DNA from: SAR86 cluster bacterium
Lineage (GTDB): Bacteria > Pseudomonadota > Gammaproteobacteria > Magnimaribacterales > D2472
Direction: 5' to 3'
Assembly (NCBI GenBank): GCA_016779505.1
Contig: JADHNM010000001.1
Span: 1-61,604, forward strand
DNA: 61,604 nt
Of the stretch, positions 25,241 to 34,190 are shown piece by piece. The notes under the pieces were generated by a model. It was given only the letters and a program-made list of their open reading frames with translations, had not been told where the DNA came from and made no database searches. Numbering within the stretch: position 1 is the stretch's first letter; every line of letters starts with the position of its first letter. A program made the position numbers and the translations under genes.

Positions 25241-25680
25241 TATTCACCATCCTTTGATTCATCTTTAGCAACAGTTTCAGCAGCTTGATTTTGTTCTGCT
25301 AGAGTTACTTTTGGCTTCTCTTGGCTCTGCTCTTCCTCTTGAGGAGCTTTTTTTGCTTCCCTGGATTCTATAAGTAACAATGAATCCTCTAGAGATGGGG
25401 AATCAACCTTTAATAAAAGATGGCGTATAACAGATGTATCGTATTTTAATTTAGATTCAAGCTCTAACGCAGATTCTGATGGCCCTTCTATTTGGAAAAT
25501 AGCATAATGCCCTTTATTATGATTTAGAATGCTATAGGCTAGCTGTCTACGACCAATGTTTTCAAGCTTATTGATTGTGAAATTTATATCAGCCAAAGTT
25601 TTTTCGAACTTTGTTTGAAAGTCATCAAACTTAGTGGATAAGTCAGGGTTAAGTATTAAAGTTAATTCGTAATTATTCAT
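25240..25680 (-). CDS. rpsF: 30S ribosomal protein S6
   Basis: The 146-residue product begins MNNYELTLILNPDLS and has IGRRQLAYSI, typical S6. After about residue 105 comes an acidic, Glu/Gln/Ala-rich tail of around 40 residues. It is the target type of the RimK glutamyl ligase in E. coli, although a RimK is not visible here. The gene has an 80-base gap to ftsA containing a hairpin that may control it. Confidence 0.97.
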   Translation of the reverse strand: MNNYELTLILNPDLSTKFDDFQTKFEKTLADINFTINKLENIGRRQLAYSILNHNKGHYAIFQIEGPSESALELESKLKYDTSVIRHLLLKVDSPSLEDSLLLIESREAKKAPQEEEQSQEKPKVTLAEQNQAAETVAKDESKDGE

Positions 25681-25686
25681 ATTTTT

Positions 25687-25728
25687 CCTTGTGGGTTAGT
25701 AGATTTTTTGAACATCAAAAAACCAAGG
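25687..25728 (-). promoter_or_regulatory. rpsF leader hairpin sequestering the Shine-Dalgarno
   Basis: On the minus strand CCTTG pairs with CAAGG just before the rpsF start. Inside it TTTTTTGA pairs perfectly with TCAAAAAA around a TGT loop. The 3' arm CAAGG overlaps the AAGGA ribosome-binding site that serves the ATG at 25680. Folding would hide it. Leader structures binding S6:S18 regulate rpsF in many bacteria, but I do not see the CCG bulge of that known motif, so this may be a different solution. Confidence 0.5.
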
Positions 25729-25760
25729 AGCGTGAATTCTATGCCAAATATACCCAGCAA

Positions 25761-26990
25761 TCAATAATTATTTTTTAAGAAACCAAAAGCTCTATCAAAA
25801 AAACTTTTATTATTTTCCAGTGTATAGCCCTGTTTCATTTGATCAAAACCAAAGCCTACCAGACCTAAAGCAGTAGCATATATTGGATTTTTTAGTACTG
25901 ACTCCATCCCACTAAATTTTTCTGGAATACCTAGTCTAACGCTTGTTTGAAAAATAGACTCGGCCAGGGCAACGGCTCCTTCCATTTTTGAGGTGCCACC
26001 TGTAAGTACTATTCCAGCCGGGATTTTATTTTCGAAACCATTACGTTTAATTTCTGCCTTAACTAAATCAAAAAGCTCCACATATCTTGGTTCAATAATT
26101 TCAGCCAGTGAGCGTCTTGATAAGTCTTCTGGAGGTCTGCCGCCAACTCTCATTACTTCTAAAGTTTCTCCATCATGAGTAAGTTCCGCTGCTGCACAAC
26201 CATGCTTTTGTTTTATATCTTCTGCCTGGGCAGTAGGAGTTCTTAAGGCTACAGCTATGTCGCTGGTTACCTGATCACCTGCTATAGGAATCACTCCAGT
26301 AAATGATATTGAGCCAGAATTAAATACAGCAATATCAGTGGTACCTCCGCCAATGTCCACCAAACAAACTCCAAGCTCTTTCTCATCCTCAGATAAAACA
26401 GAATATGAGCTGGCTAGCTGCTCTAAAACAAAACCATCGACACCAATTCCACATCGTTTAACACATTTCTCTATATTCTGTATTGCATTATTAGCGCAGG
26501 TAACCAAATGCACATGGGATTCTAGCCTCACACCAGACATTCCAAGTGGCTCTCTAATAGAGTCTTGATTATCAATAACATATTCTTGAGGTAGAACATG
26601 AAGCACTCTTTGATCTGATGGTATTGCAACTGCTTGAGCTGCTTCAATTACTCTATCTATATCACTTGCTTCAACTTCTTTATCTTTTATTCCTACTATT
26701 CCATGAGAATTTAAACTGCGAATATGGTTTCCTGCAATCCCAACATATACATTTTTAATTTTTCCTTCAAATGACGCTTGCGCTTGATCTATAGATTTTT
26801 GAATTGCATCGGTGGTTGCATCAATATTCACTACAACACCTTTTTTAAGACCGCTAGATGGATAAGACCCCATCGATACAACTTCAAGAGAATGTTGATC
26901 AACATATTTGCCAATTATACAAACAACCTTCGAGGTTCCAATATCTAACCCGACGACATGGTCGGAATCTTTTGTTCCATTATTTGCCAT
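25761..26990 (-). CDS. ftsA: Cell division ATPase-fold protein FtsA
   Basis: FtsA anchors FtsZ filaments to the inner membrane and recruits downstream divisome proteins. The 409-residue actin-fold product has VVGLDIGTSKVVCIIG at the N-terminus, LVDIGGGTTDIAVF, GIVLTGGTSKMEG, and a C-terminal amphipathic segment (SFFDRAFGFLKNN) that fits the membrane-targeting helix. It overlaps ftsQ by 11 bases. Unusually, ftsZ does not follow: the next gene is rpsF, and ftsZ is at 39741. Confidence 0.97.
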   Translation of the reverse strand: MANNGTKDSDHVVGLDIGTSKVVCIIGKYVDQHSLEVVSMGSYPSSGLKKGVVVNIDATTDAIQKSIDQAQASFEGKIKNVYVGIAGNHIRSLNSHGIVGIKDKEVEASDIDRVIEAAQAVAIPSDQRVLHVLPQEYVIDNQDSIREPLGMSGVRLESHVHLVTCANNAIQNIEKCVKRCGIGVDGFVLEQLASSYSVLSEDEKELGVCLVDIGGGTTDIAVFNSGSISFTGVIPIAGDQVTSDIAVALRTPTAQAEDIKQKHGCAAAELTHDGETLEVMRVGGRPPEDLSRRSLAEIIEPRYVELFDLVKAEIKRNGFENKIPAGIVLTGGTSKMEGAVALAESIFQTSVRLGIPEKFSGMESVLKNPIYATALGLVGFGFDQMKQGYTLENNKSFFDRAFGFLKNNY

Positions 26991-27615
26991 AATTTAAAGC
27001 CGCTCCATCTCTGTATCTTAAATCAATAATACTAGGAGTTAAGTTTTTTTCGAAAATATATTTTAAGGTTAATGAAAGTTTTTCCAATACTTTAGAGGAT
27101 AAATCTGAGCCTAGCTTTATTTGCAAATTACTTTTAGTCTTCAAATGCCATCCTTCCGCTTCTGCATAAGAAATGGAAGAAATATTAAGGTTGTGGGCTG
27201 CGGTTAACGCATAAATTTCTGCTTCAACTTCTAGCCACTCATCAACAAATTCAATCGGCATATTTAAATGCAACAAGTCAGGAAATTCACCAAAATACAA
27301 AAACTTATTTAGCTTTGCATCTAAATAAAAATTTTCCTGCCAAATATATTTCGGCTCTTTTAAATCGATAAATATTTCTAGCGGCTTGAATGCATATTTT
27401 TTAATCAAAAAAGAATTAATCCAGTTTTGGTTATCTAGAAATTTTGATAGCTTTTTAATAGAGGTATTGCTTGATAAATTAAAGACTAATTCCTGGGCTT
27501 TTTTTAAAGTTGGGGGCTTCTCAAAAACTACTATAATCTTTTGGTTGTTGTTGCCTGAACAGCCAAATAAGATAGGCATTAAAAGTATAAATGCTAAACC
27601 TGTTCTAATTAGCAT
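26980..27615 (-). CDS. ftsQ: Divergent FtsQ with lipoprotein-type signal
   Basis: FtsQ is normally a bitopic inner-membrane protein that ties FtsBL to the divisome through POTRA and beta domains. I choose the ATG at 27615 (211 residues), overlapping ddl by 11 bases; an upstream TTG at 27654 adds 13 residues. The C-terminal beta domain is recognisable (GWHLKTKSNLQIKLG, then IIDLRYRDGAALNYG), as is WINSFLIKK...IDLKEPKYIW of the POTRA region. The N-terminus reads as a lipoprotein signal: Arg4, about 11 hydrophobic residues, then LFGC with Cys19 and Ser20. The hydrophobic stretch is short for a membrane-spanning anchor. Identity is sure by position and C-terminus; lipidation is inferred. Confidence 0.85.
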   Translation of the reverse strand: MLIRTGLAFILLMPILFGCSGNNNQKIIVVFEKPPTLKKAQELVFNLSSNTSIKKLSKFLDNQNWINSFLIKKYAFKPLEIFIDLKEPKYIWQENFYLDAKLNKFLYFGEFPDLLHLNMPIEFVDEWLEVEAEIYALTAAHNLNISSISYAEAEGWHLKTKSNLQIKLGSDLSSKVLEKLSLTLKYIFEKNLTPSIIDLRYRDGAALNYGK

Positions 27616-28519
27616 TGATAATTTCTTGCACAAGTTGATTGTATGAAAGCCCAATTGACTCTGCAGATTTAGGAAATAGACTATGAGAAGTCATTCCAGG
27701 AGCAGTATTAACTTCGAGCACATAAAATTTATTATTTCTGTCCTGCATAAGATCAACCCTCAACCAACCAGAACAACCTGAAACATCGAGTGTCTTAAGG
27801 CAGATTTTCTCAAGCTTATTTTTATCATCTGTTGAAAGTACAAGCTCGGTAAGTTGAGTATCTTCATTCACGTATTTCGCATTGAAGTTATAAAAGGATT
27901 CAGAGGTTTTGATCTCTACAGCAGGTAAACATCTGCCATTTAAAATTGGAACAGTAAGCTCCTTAAAGTCTATGCTCTCTTCCAAAATAAATGTTCTCCT
28001 AGGATCTGCACAATTACAAATAGCATTCTCTAAATCCTTGTTACAGGAAATTTTGAATACATCTATGCTTGATCCATCCTCTGCTGGCTTTAAAAATAGC
28101 TCCTTGAATGGTTTAAGTTGATTAAAAAAAGGGTTGTCTAAATCTTTTTCCATTTCAAGCAATGAAGGAATGGTAATCCAGTTTGGAGTAGGAATTTTAT
28201 TATCTTTAAGAAGCTCTTTACAGGTATTTTTGTTCCAAGTATTTACACAAGCTTGATGATGGCTCCCCGAAAAGGGAATGCACTTTTGCTGTAAAAGTTT
28301 TTGTAATTCTCCTGATTCGCCATCCTCACCATGAAGGGCAATAAAAATAAAATCTTCTTTTGTAAGCTGTTGAGGTGAAAAGTTTTTTGGATAGTCGATA
28401 AGTTGGGCTTCGTATCCTAACTCTTTGACTGCTTGAAATATGTATTTTCCACTCTCAAGGGAAACTTCACGCTCAGAAGACTTTCCTCCATATAAAACTA
28501 TAATTTTTTTTATTGCCAC
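27605..28519 (-). CDS. ddl: D-alanine-D-alanine ligase
   Basis: ATP-grasp ligase of 304 residues. VLYGGKSSEREVSLESG is at the N-terminus, ALHGEDGESGELQ follows, and the catalytic C-terminal region has VDLMQDRNNKFYVLEVNTAPGMT. The start is GTG at 28519, overlapping murC by 10 bases. It uses D-alanine from Alr and feeds MurF. Confidence 0.97.
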   Translation of the reverse strand: MAIKKIIVLYGGKSSEREVSLESGKYIFQAVKELGYEAQLIDYPKNFSPQQLTKEDFIFIALHGEDGESGELQKLLQQKCIPFSGSHHQACVNTWNKNTCKELLKDNKIPTPNWITIPSLLEMEKDLDNPFFNQLKPFKELFLKPAEDGSSIDVFKISCNKDLENAICNCADPRRTFILEESIDFKELTVPILNGRCLPAVEIKTSESFYNFNAKYVNEDTQLTELVLSTDDKNKLEKICLKTLDVSGCSGWLRVDLMQDRNNKFYVLEVNTAPGMTSHSLFPKSAESIGLSYNQLVQEIINAN

Positions 28520-29901
28520 TTTTTTTTTATCTTCTTATTCAGTTTTGAAATTGTTCCTGCCCCTTGAGTGATTAAAATAGAAAAATCTTGATGATTTTCT
28601 TGAAGCCAGTTCATGGGATCTTTCTTTCCAATATAATGGACGTTTTTGTGATTTTTTAATATCTGAGAGGCGAGTTTTTTAGAAGAAATTCCTTTAATAG
28701 GTTTTTCACTAGCTGGATAAATATCTAACAAAAGAAGAAAATCTACCTTTGATAGCACTTTTTTAAAATCATCAAAAAGCTGTTGCGTTCTTGTAAATCT
28801 ATGAGGTTCAAAAATCATGCATATTTTTTGACGAGGAAATTTTTCCTTAGCAGCAAGAACGGTTGATAGAATTTCAGCAGGATGATGACCATAATCATCT
28901 ATCAACACATGAGGACGCTTGGAAAAATAAATTTTTGAAAGCTCAAATCTCCTTCCAACGCCTCTAAAATCAGCTAACCCTTTGGCAATGTCCTTAACTG
29001 ATATTTTTTCTTCAATGGCTACACAAATAGCAGCAGTAACATTGTATAAATTATGTCTACCACTTAAATTCGTAGAAAATTTATAATATTTTTTATTGGA
29101 ATGATCTGTTAATTGAAATTTTTGAAGGCCATTTTCTAACTTTGCATCAGTTATTTGAAATCTATTTTTTGAATTAAAACCAAAAGTTATCTGCCTTCTA
29201 TGTATATCTTTTGAAATTTTACGAATGTTTGAATCATCTAAATTAAGCAAAATATGGCCATAGAAAGGTAAATTTTCGGCAAAACTAACAAAAGATTGAT
29301 TTAATTTTTCTTGATTTGAGTCATAAAAACTTAAATGGTCATTATCAATGTTGGTAATTACAGCAATATCAGGTTGTAGATGCAAAAATGATCCATCGCT
29401 TTCATCGGCCTCTACAATTATATAGTTTCCATCCCCAAGGTTAGAGCTTCTACCAACGCTAAGAACTTGGCCTCCCACCACATATGTAGGACTCAAATTA
29501 GCTGCATTAAAAATACTGGCAATGATGCTCGTTGTAGATGTCTTGCCATGACTCCCAGCAATCGCAATGCTCCGATATGGCTTCATCAGAGTCCCAAGCA
29601 TCTCTGCCCTTGGAATAATAGTTAATCCAGATTTCTTGGCATATGAAAGCTCGGGGTTTCTCTTGGATATTGCTGACGAAGCAACAACTAAATCTGCTTT
29701 TAAAACAAGCCTTGGTTCATGGCCTATTTGAACTTTAGCGCCAAGTTTTTTTAATTCTTTCAACTCATCTGTAATAACAAGGTCTGAACCTGAAACTTTA
29801 AAACCTCGTTTTTGCAAAATAGTGGCAACTCCAATCATTCCAGATCCACCAATGCCGATCATATGAATTTTTTTGAACTTTTGAAATCCTAGAGAGGTCA
29901 T
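28510..29901 (-). CDS. murC: UDP-N-acetylmuramate-L-alanine ligase
   Basis: First Mur ligase, adding L-alanine to UDP-MurNAc. The 463-residue product has a Rossmann N-domain (MIGIGGSGMIGVA), the ATP P-loop in AIAGSHGKTSTTS (about residue 115), the ligase motif GRHNLYNVTAAI and DDYGHHPAEI. Length is normal. Between murG and ddl, as in other dcw clusters. Confidence 0.97.
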   Translation of the reverse strand: MTSLGFQKFKKIHMIGIGGSGMIGVATILQKRGFKVSGSDLVITDELKELKKLGAKVQIGHEPRLVLKADLVVASSAISKRNPELSYAKKSGLTIIPRAEMLGTLMKPYRSIAIAGSHGKTSTTSIIASIFNAANLSPTYVVGGQVLSVGRSSNLGDGNYIIVEADESDGSFLHLQPDIAVITNIDNDHLSFYDSNQEKLNQSFVSFAENLPFYGHILLNLDDSNIRKISKDIHRRQITFGFNSKNRFQITDAKLENGLQKFQLTDHSNKKYYKFSTNLSGRHNLYNVTAAICVAIEEKISVKDIAKGLADFRGVGRRFELSKIYFSKRPHVLIDDYGHHPAEILSTVLAAKEKFPRQKICMIFEPHRFTRTQQLFDDFKKVLSKVDFLLLLDIYPASEKPIKGISSKKLASQILKNHKNVHYIGKKDPMNWLQENHQDFSILITQGAGTISKLNKKIKKKWQ

Positions 29902-29908
29902 CTATTTT

Positions 29909-30940
29909 TTAAAATTTTAAAATTGAACTTAACATTCTTCTAGCGGCTTGAAAATGATCTAAATTGTTTTCTTTGTTTGACCATTCTTCATAAAGTTTAT
30001 TCTCAATAATTTTTAGAAGCTTTTTAGAAAGAGATTCATGAGATTCAGACTCTTCATGAATCAACCCCATATCTAAATTAACAATATTAATTGCATTTAA
30101 GAGCTGGTGATTATCAATGGCTGATGGCAAAGGAATAATCACTGATCCTCTGTTTAATGTTATAGCCTCTGAGAGAGACAGCGCACCTCCCCTAGAAATA
30201 ATAAAATCTGACCATAGAATTTGATCATGAGGTGAATCATAGAACTCCCCTACCTCGACAGAAATATTACTTGAATACAATTCTTTCACTCCTTCAGATT
30301 TTCCATTTCCAGATTGATGCCTTACCTCTAATGGTGTGTTTAATGAATTTAAGGCTATAGGTACATTTTTATTGATAAATTCAGAGCCTTGACTGCCACC
30401 AGTCACATAAACCCTTGGTAGTTGATGCTTTTGAGTTGCTGATGAGCTTTCTTTTGATTGCTTTATTGGATTCCCTACGAGCATCATGTTTTTGGTAACT
30501 GGCTCATTTATTGGGAATCCTAAAAAAATTATTTTTGAAAATTGTTTTAATACTTTATTAGAAGTTCCCAGAATTGCATTTTGCTCGTGCAAGAAAAGAG
30601 GTTTTCTGCAAACCCATGCTGACAAACCGACAGGTAAAGAGACATAACCCCCGAAGCAAACAACGTAATCAATCTTATTTTTTTGCAAGTAAAAAATACT
30701 TATAAAAATTGATGTTATTAAACCTATTAATGAAGTAATTTTAAAAATTAAATTCTTTCCTCTGAAGCCTCTCATGGGAATAGTTAAAAGTTTTATATTG
30801 CTAGGAACAACTCTTTTTTCTATGCCAGTTTTTGTTCCAATCCAAATAACCTCATGATTATTTTTAACACATTCTTTACCAAACTCTAATGCTGGAAAAA
30901 CATGGCCTCCGGTTCCTGCTGCAGAAATTAAAAATTTCAT
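29909..30940 (-). CDS. murG: UDP-GlcNAc:lipid I transferase MurG
   Basis: This peripheral inner-membrane glycosyltransferase converts lipid I to lipid II. The 343-residue product has the N-terminal AAGTGGHVFPAL motif, GGYVSLPVG and the C-terminal donor-binding GGSQGSEFIN and SRGGALSLSE. It abuts ftsW with a one-base overlap. Confidence 0.97.
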   Translation of the reverse strand: MKFLISAAGTGGHVFPALEFGKECVKNNHEVIWIGTKTGIEKRVVPSNIKLLTIPMRGFRGKNLIFKITSLIGLITSIFISIFYLQKNKIDYVVCFGGYVSLPVGLSAWVCRKPLFLHEQNAILGTSNKVLKQFSKIIFLGFPINEPVTKNMMLVGNPIKQSKESSSATQKHQLPRVYVTGGSQGSEFINKNVPIALNSLNTPLEVRHQSGNGKSEGVKELYSSNISVEVGEFYDSPHDQILWSDFIISRGGALSLSEAITLNRGSVIIPLPSAIDNHQLLNAINIVNLDMGLIHEESESHESLSKKLLKIIENKLYEEWSNKENNLDHFQAARRMLSSILKF

Positions 30941-32043
30941 TACTTTATCGTTTTATTTTCAAAATTAATTCTTAAAACCATGCCTATTAAAAACATAAAT
31001 AAAATTAAGCTTGTTCCCCCGTAGCTCACAAAAGGTAAAGTTAAGCCTTTTGTCGGTAAGATTCCAAGATTTACCCCTATGTTAAATACTACTTGAATTG
31101 CGATTAAAATACCTGCACCAAAAGCAAGTAATCCTTGAAATAATTTTCCAAGCTCTAGCGCTTTAATGGATGTTGTAATAATTCCAAAAATCAATAAAGC
31201 AAACAGAAAAATCACTATCAACCCTCCAAGCAATCCAAATTCTTCAACAATTACTGCAAAAATAAAATCAGTATGTGGCTCTGGTAGGTATAAATTCTTT
31301 TGAAGACCATTTCCTAAGCCTACGCCTAGCAACTCTCCTCTGCCAATACCAAGCAAAGCGTTTGATAGCTGCCATCCGGGCCCATAAAAATGGTCAAACG
31401 GTTCAGTAAATGAAATAAATCTTATATATCTATATGGCTCTAGATAGACTGCAATGGATGCCAAGCTCCCCATTAATAAAATTAATAATGAAAATTGAAA
31501 GAATGAAATCCCTGCAAAAAATAGCACGGCAATTACTAAAGCCCCAATTACCAATGTTGATCCAAGATCAGGTTGAGACATGATCAATAACCCGAAAAGA
31601 GCTAATACAATCAAGGGTCTAAAAAACCCTAGTGAAGTATTAATTTCACTTAGTCTTCTAACGCAATATCCTGAAATATATATAACTAAAGCTAGCTTAC
31701 TTACTTCAGAGGGTTGGATATTGATTGGTCCGATTCTGATCCACCTTAAACTTCCGTTTACCTCTGTACCCACCCCCGGAAAAAAAAGAGCAATAAGCAA
31801 AAGCAAAGAACCAATTAAAATTAACCAATCTAATGTGAGAAATAAGTTTGATGGAATACTTAAGGCAATTATTGTTGCAAGAATACCGATAATTAAAAAA
31901 ATTACTTGCCTCGAAGCAAAATGAAAGGGGGTTCCATAAAGATCCTCCGAAACATATACACTTGATGAAGCAACCATCACCAAACCAATGAATAACAAAC
32001 AGAAATATGGAAGAGCAATTAATATATTGTCTCGATCAATCAT
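30940..32043 (-). CDS. ftsW: Septal peptidoglycan glycosyltransferase FtsW
   Basis: This SEDS-family polymerase works with FtsI. The 367-residue product has around ten membrane helices, GVGTEVNGSLRWIRIGPINIQPSE with the SEDS signature, QPDLGSTLVI with the catalytic-type Asp, and LPFVSYGGTSLI near the C-terminus. It overlaps murD by eight bases. Confidence 0.96.
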   Translation of the reverse strand: MIDRDNILIALPYFCLLFIGLVMVASSSVYVSEDLYGTPFHFASRQVIFLIIGILATIIALSIPSNLFLTLDWLILIGSLLLLIALFFPGVGTEVNGSLRWIRIGPINIQPSEVSKLALVIYISGYCVRRLSEINTSLGFFRPLIVLALFGLLIMSQPDLGSTLVIGALVIAVLFFAGISFFQFSLLILLMGSLASIAVYLEPYRYIRFISFTEPFDHFYGPGWQLSNALLGIGRGELLGVGLGNGLQKNLYLPEPHTDFIFAVIVEEFGLLGGLIVIFLFALLIFGIITTSIKALELGKLFQGLLAFGAGILIAIQVVFNIGVNLGILPTKGLTLPFVSYGGTSLILFMFLIGMVLRINFENKTIK

Positions 32044-33097
32044 TTGAGCCCAATGCTAATTTGATAAAATGATCTCCACGTTCTTCAAAATTTTTATAAT
32101 CTTGTCCGCTAGGATGGCCTGGTGAAAAAAGTATATTGGTTTGGCAGTGATATACATCTTTAAAAATCAAATTCATTACTGATGAAAGACCTTGATTGCA
32201 AAGTAATATTTTATCTGGATGAAATATTTTTTTTGATATCTCTTCTGCGTGTTTGCCAAAAATATATACCTTTGTTGGGCCGATAATCTTATAACTATCA
32301 TATTGCTCTTTACTTGGATCCCCACAAAGGATCAACACATAAGGACTAGACATTTTATTTAGCGCAAATTTCAATGCAGTTAAATTAGTAGCCTTTGAAT
32401 CATTTATAAACACTAGTTGATTATGTATTCCAACATGCTGCCGTCTATGCGGCAGTTCGTGCAATGCAATATCTTGAACCTCTCTGAGTTTTCTTCCAGT
32501 GATCATTGACCATAGTTTTTTAGGGTTTGATTCTTGTGTTGATATTTTTGATTCTTTGATTCTTTTTTTTACATTTGTGTACTCTGCAAAAGTTCCATGA
32601 TGATCAATGTGATCAGGTGCAATGTTTAATAGCACTCCAAAGTCTAGCTTAATATCCTTGACCTTTTCTAGCTGAAAGCTGGAAAGCTCAATGATAGAAT
32701 ATGAACAAGAATTAATACCATCTAAAACAGGTGTGCCAATATTTCCAATCAATTGAGAATCTTCTAACAGCTGATGTAATTGATAACAGCAAGTGCTTTT
32801 TCCATTTGTGCCAGTAACTCCAATCTTATAAGAGCTATCTTCTTGAAAAAAAATATCTAAATCTGTCAGGTAGGCTAATTTATTAAATTCTCCTTTTGTA
32901 TAAAGCTTCTTTAGATTAATTCCTGGACTCAAATAGATCATTTCATAAGAACTTAATAAGGTTTGATCAGGTAAGTGATTGGATATATTTGGTCCTTTTA
33001 GATTTTTATCGTAAATATCAAAAGCTATGTCTTTTTTTGTTAAATATCTTTCAAAAGATTGGCCTGTGATCCCATAACCAAAAATAAGAGATTTCAT
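32036..33097 (-). CDS. murD: Truncated-core UDP-MurNAc-L-alanine:D-glutamate ligase MurD
   Basis: MurD adds D-glutamate. At 353 residues it is much shorter than E. coli MurD (438). The N-domain, the P-loop (VTGTNGKST, 96-102), ELSSFQLE, the DHIDHH motif, the Lys177 region, LPHRRQ (215-220), NDSKATN (232-238) and the C-terminal FSPGHPSGQDYKNFEERG are all there. Between Lys177 and LPHR only about 40 residues remain, where E. coli has about 100. The lost part carries the GxHNxxNxxAA motif whose Asn residues contact ATP in Mur ligases. The frame is continuous with no sign of a frameshift. Position between mraY and ftsW is normal. It may still be active, but the loss is striking. Confidence 0.88.
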   Translation of the reverse strand: MKSLIFGYGITGQSFERYLTKKDIAFDIYDKNLKGPNISNHLPDQTLLSSYEMIYLSPGINLKKLYTKGEFNKLAYLTDLDIFFQEDSSYKIGVTGTNGKSTCCYQLHQLLEDSQLIGNIGTPVLDGINSCSYSIIELSSFQLEKVKDIKLDFGVLLNIAPDHIDHHGTFAEYTNVKKRIKESKISTQESNPKKLWSMITGRKLREVQDIALHELPHRRQHVGIHNQLVFINDSKATNLTALKFALNKMSSPYVLILCGDPSKEQYDSYKIIGPTKVYIFGKHAEEISKKIFHPDKILLCNQGLSSVMNLIFKDVYHCQTNILFSPGHPSGQDYKNFEERGDHFIKLALGSND

Positions 33098-33103
33098 AGA
33101 AAT

Positions 33104-34189
33104 TTATCTTAACTTCAAGGTTGCCAAAGCAAATAAAACAAGCACAAAAGTTATAATCCAAAATCTAACGATAACCTTTGGTTCCGCCCAGCCCTTTAAT
33201 TCAAAATGATGATGAATTGGTGCCATTAAAAAAACTCTTTTACCCCTTAATTTATAAGAGCTGACTTGAATAATAACGCTTAAAGTTTCCATCACAAAAA
33301 CCCCTGCCATAATTGCAAAAACTATCTCATGCCTCACTAACACTGCCAGAGTACCTAGAATTCCTCCAAGCGTTAAAGATCCCAGGTCACCCATAAATAT
33401 CTGTGCAGGATATGTGTTGTACCAAAGAAACCCTATGCCAGCTCCAATCAATGCTCCACAAAAAACAATCAACTCTCCGCTAAGAGGATTAAATGGAATA
33501 AATAAGTAATCAGAAATAATCAAATTTCCTGATGCGTAAGCAATTAGACCGAGGCCTCCAGCTATTAACACAGATGGCAAAATTGCTAACCCATCTAGGC
33601 CATCGGTAAGATTAACAGCATTAGATGAGCCCATAATTACAAAAATGCTTATAGTCAGGAAAATAAGTGGTGAAATTGTAAATATATATTCTTTGTTAAA
33701 AGGTAAAATAAAAATTTGTTCATTTCCACTGGGAGAAACTTGCAACATAAACAACATTGCAACTAAAGAAAAAATAAACTGCAATATGAGCTTATATTTT
33801 CCCTTCAAACCTTTTGAATTTTTCTCCTTAATTTTTAGCCAATCATCAAGAAAGCCTATTGTGCTAAAAGAAATAGTGATAAAAATTAAGATCCAAATAT
33901 ATGGATTATGAAAATCGGACCAAAGCAATGTTGAAATAATTAATGAGGAGATAATAATCAACCCTCCCATCGTAGGTGTTCCAGATTTTGAAAGATGTGA
34001 TTGAGGCCCATCTCCCCTGATTGATTGAGAGAACTGAATATGTGTTAAGAATCGAATCAAGGCTGGGCCAAGAAAAATGGAAAGCATGAGTGCCGTAAGG
34101 GTTCCTCCAATAGTTCTAACAGTCAAATAACGAAAGACATCGAAACCAGTATCGTATGTCATTAACCAAGTTCCCAATAATTCGATCAT
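33104..34189 (-). CDS. mraY: Phospho-MurNAc-pentapeptide translocase MraY
   Basis: This integral enzyme makes lipid I from UDP-MurNAc-pentapeptide and undecaprenyl phosphate. The 361-residue product has about ten membrane helices, GTPTMGGLI, GFLDDWLKI (catalytic Asp pair), NAVNLTDGLDGLA and MAPIHHHFELKGW. Full length and canonical, one base after murF. Confidence 0.98.
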   Translation of the reverse strand: MIELLGTWLMTYDTGFDVFRYLTVRTIGGTLTALMLSIFLGPALIRFLTHIQFSQSIRGDGPQSHLSKSGTPTMGGLIIISSLIISTLLWSDFHNPYIWILIFITISFSTIGFLDDWLKIKEKNSKGLKGKYKLILQFIFSLVAMLFMLQVSPSGNEQIFILPFNKEYIFTISPLIFLTISIFVIMGSSNAVNLTDGLDGLAILPSVLIAGGLGLIAYASGNLIISDYLFIPFNPLSGELIVFCGALIGAGIGFLWYNTYPAQIFMGDLGSLTLGGILGTLAVLVRHEIVFAIMAGVFVMETLSVIIQVSSYKLRGKRVFLMAPIHHHFELKGWAEPKVIVRFWIITFVLVLFALATLKLR

Positions 34190-34190
34190 A

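Noticed and set aside
25704..25722. Rho-independent terminator behind ftsA
   Set aside because: The stem is A/T-only at its core and no U-run follows the hairpin on the minus strand; it fits a translational leader better.
32476..32560. Frameshift or pseudogene as explanation of the short murD
   Set aside because: The frame runs without interruption and conserved motifs continue on both sides in the same frame, so it looks like an in-frame deletion.
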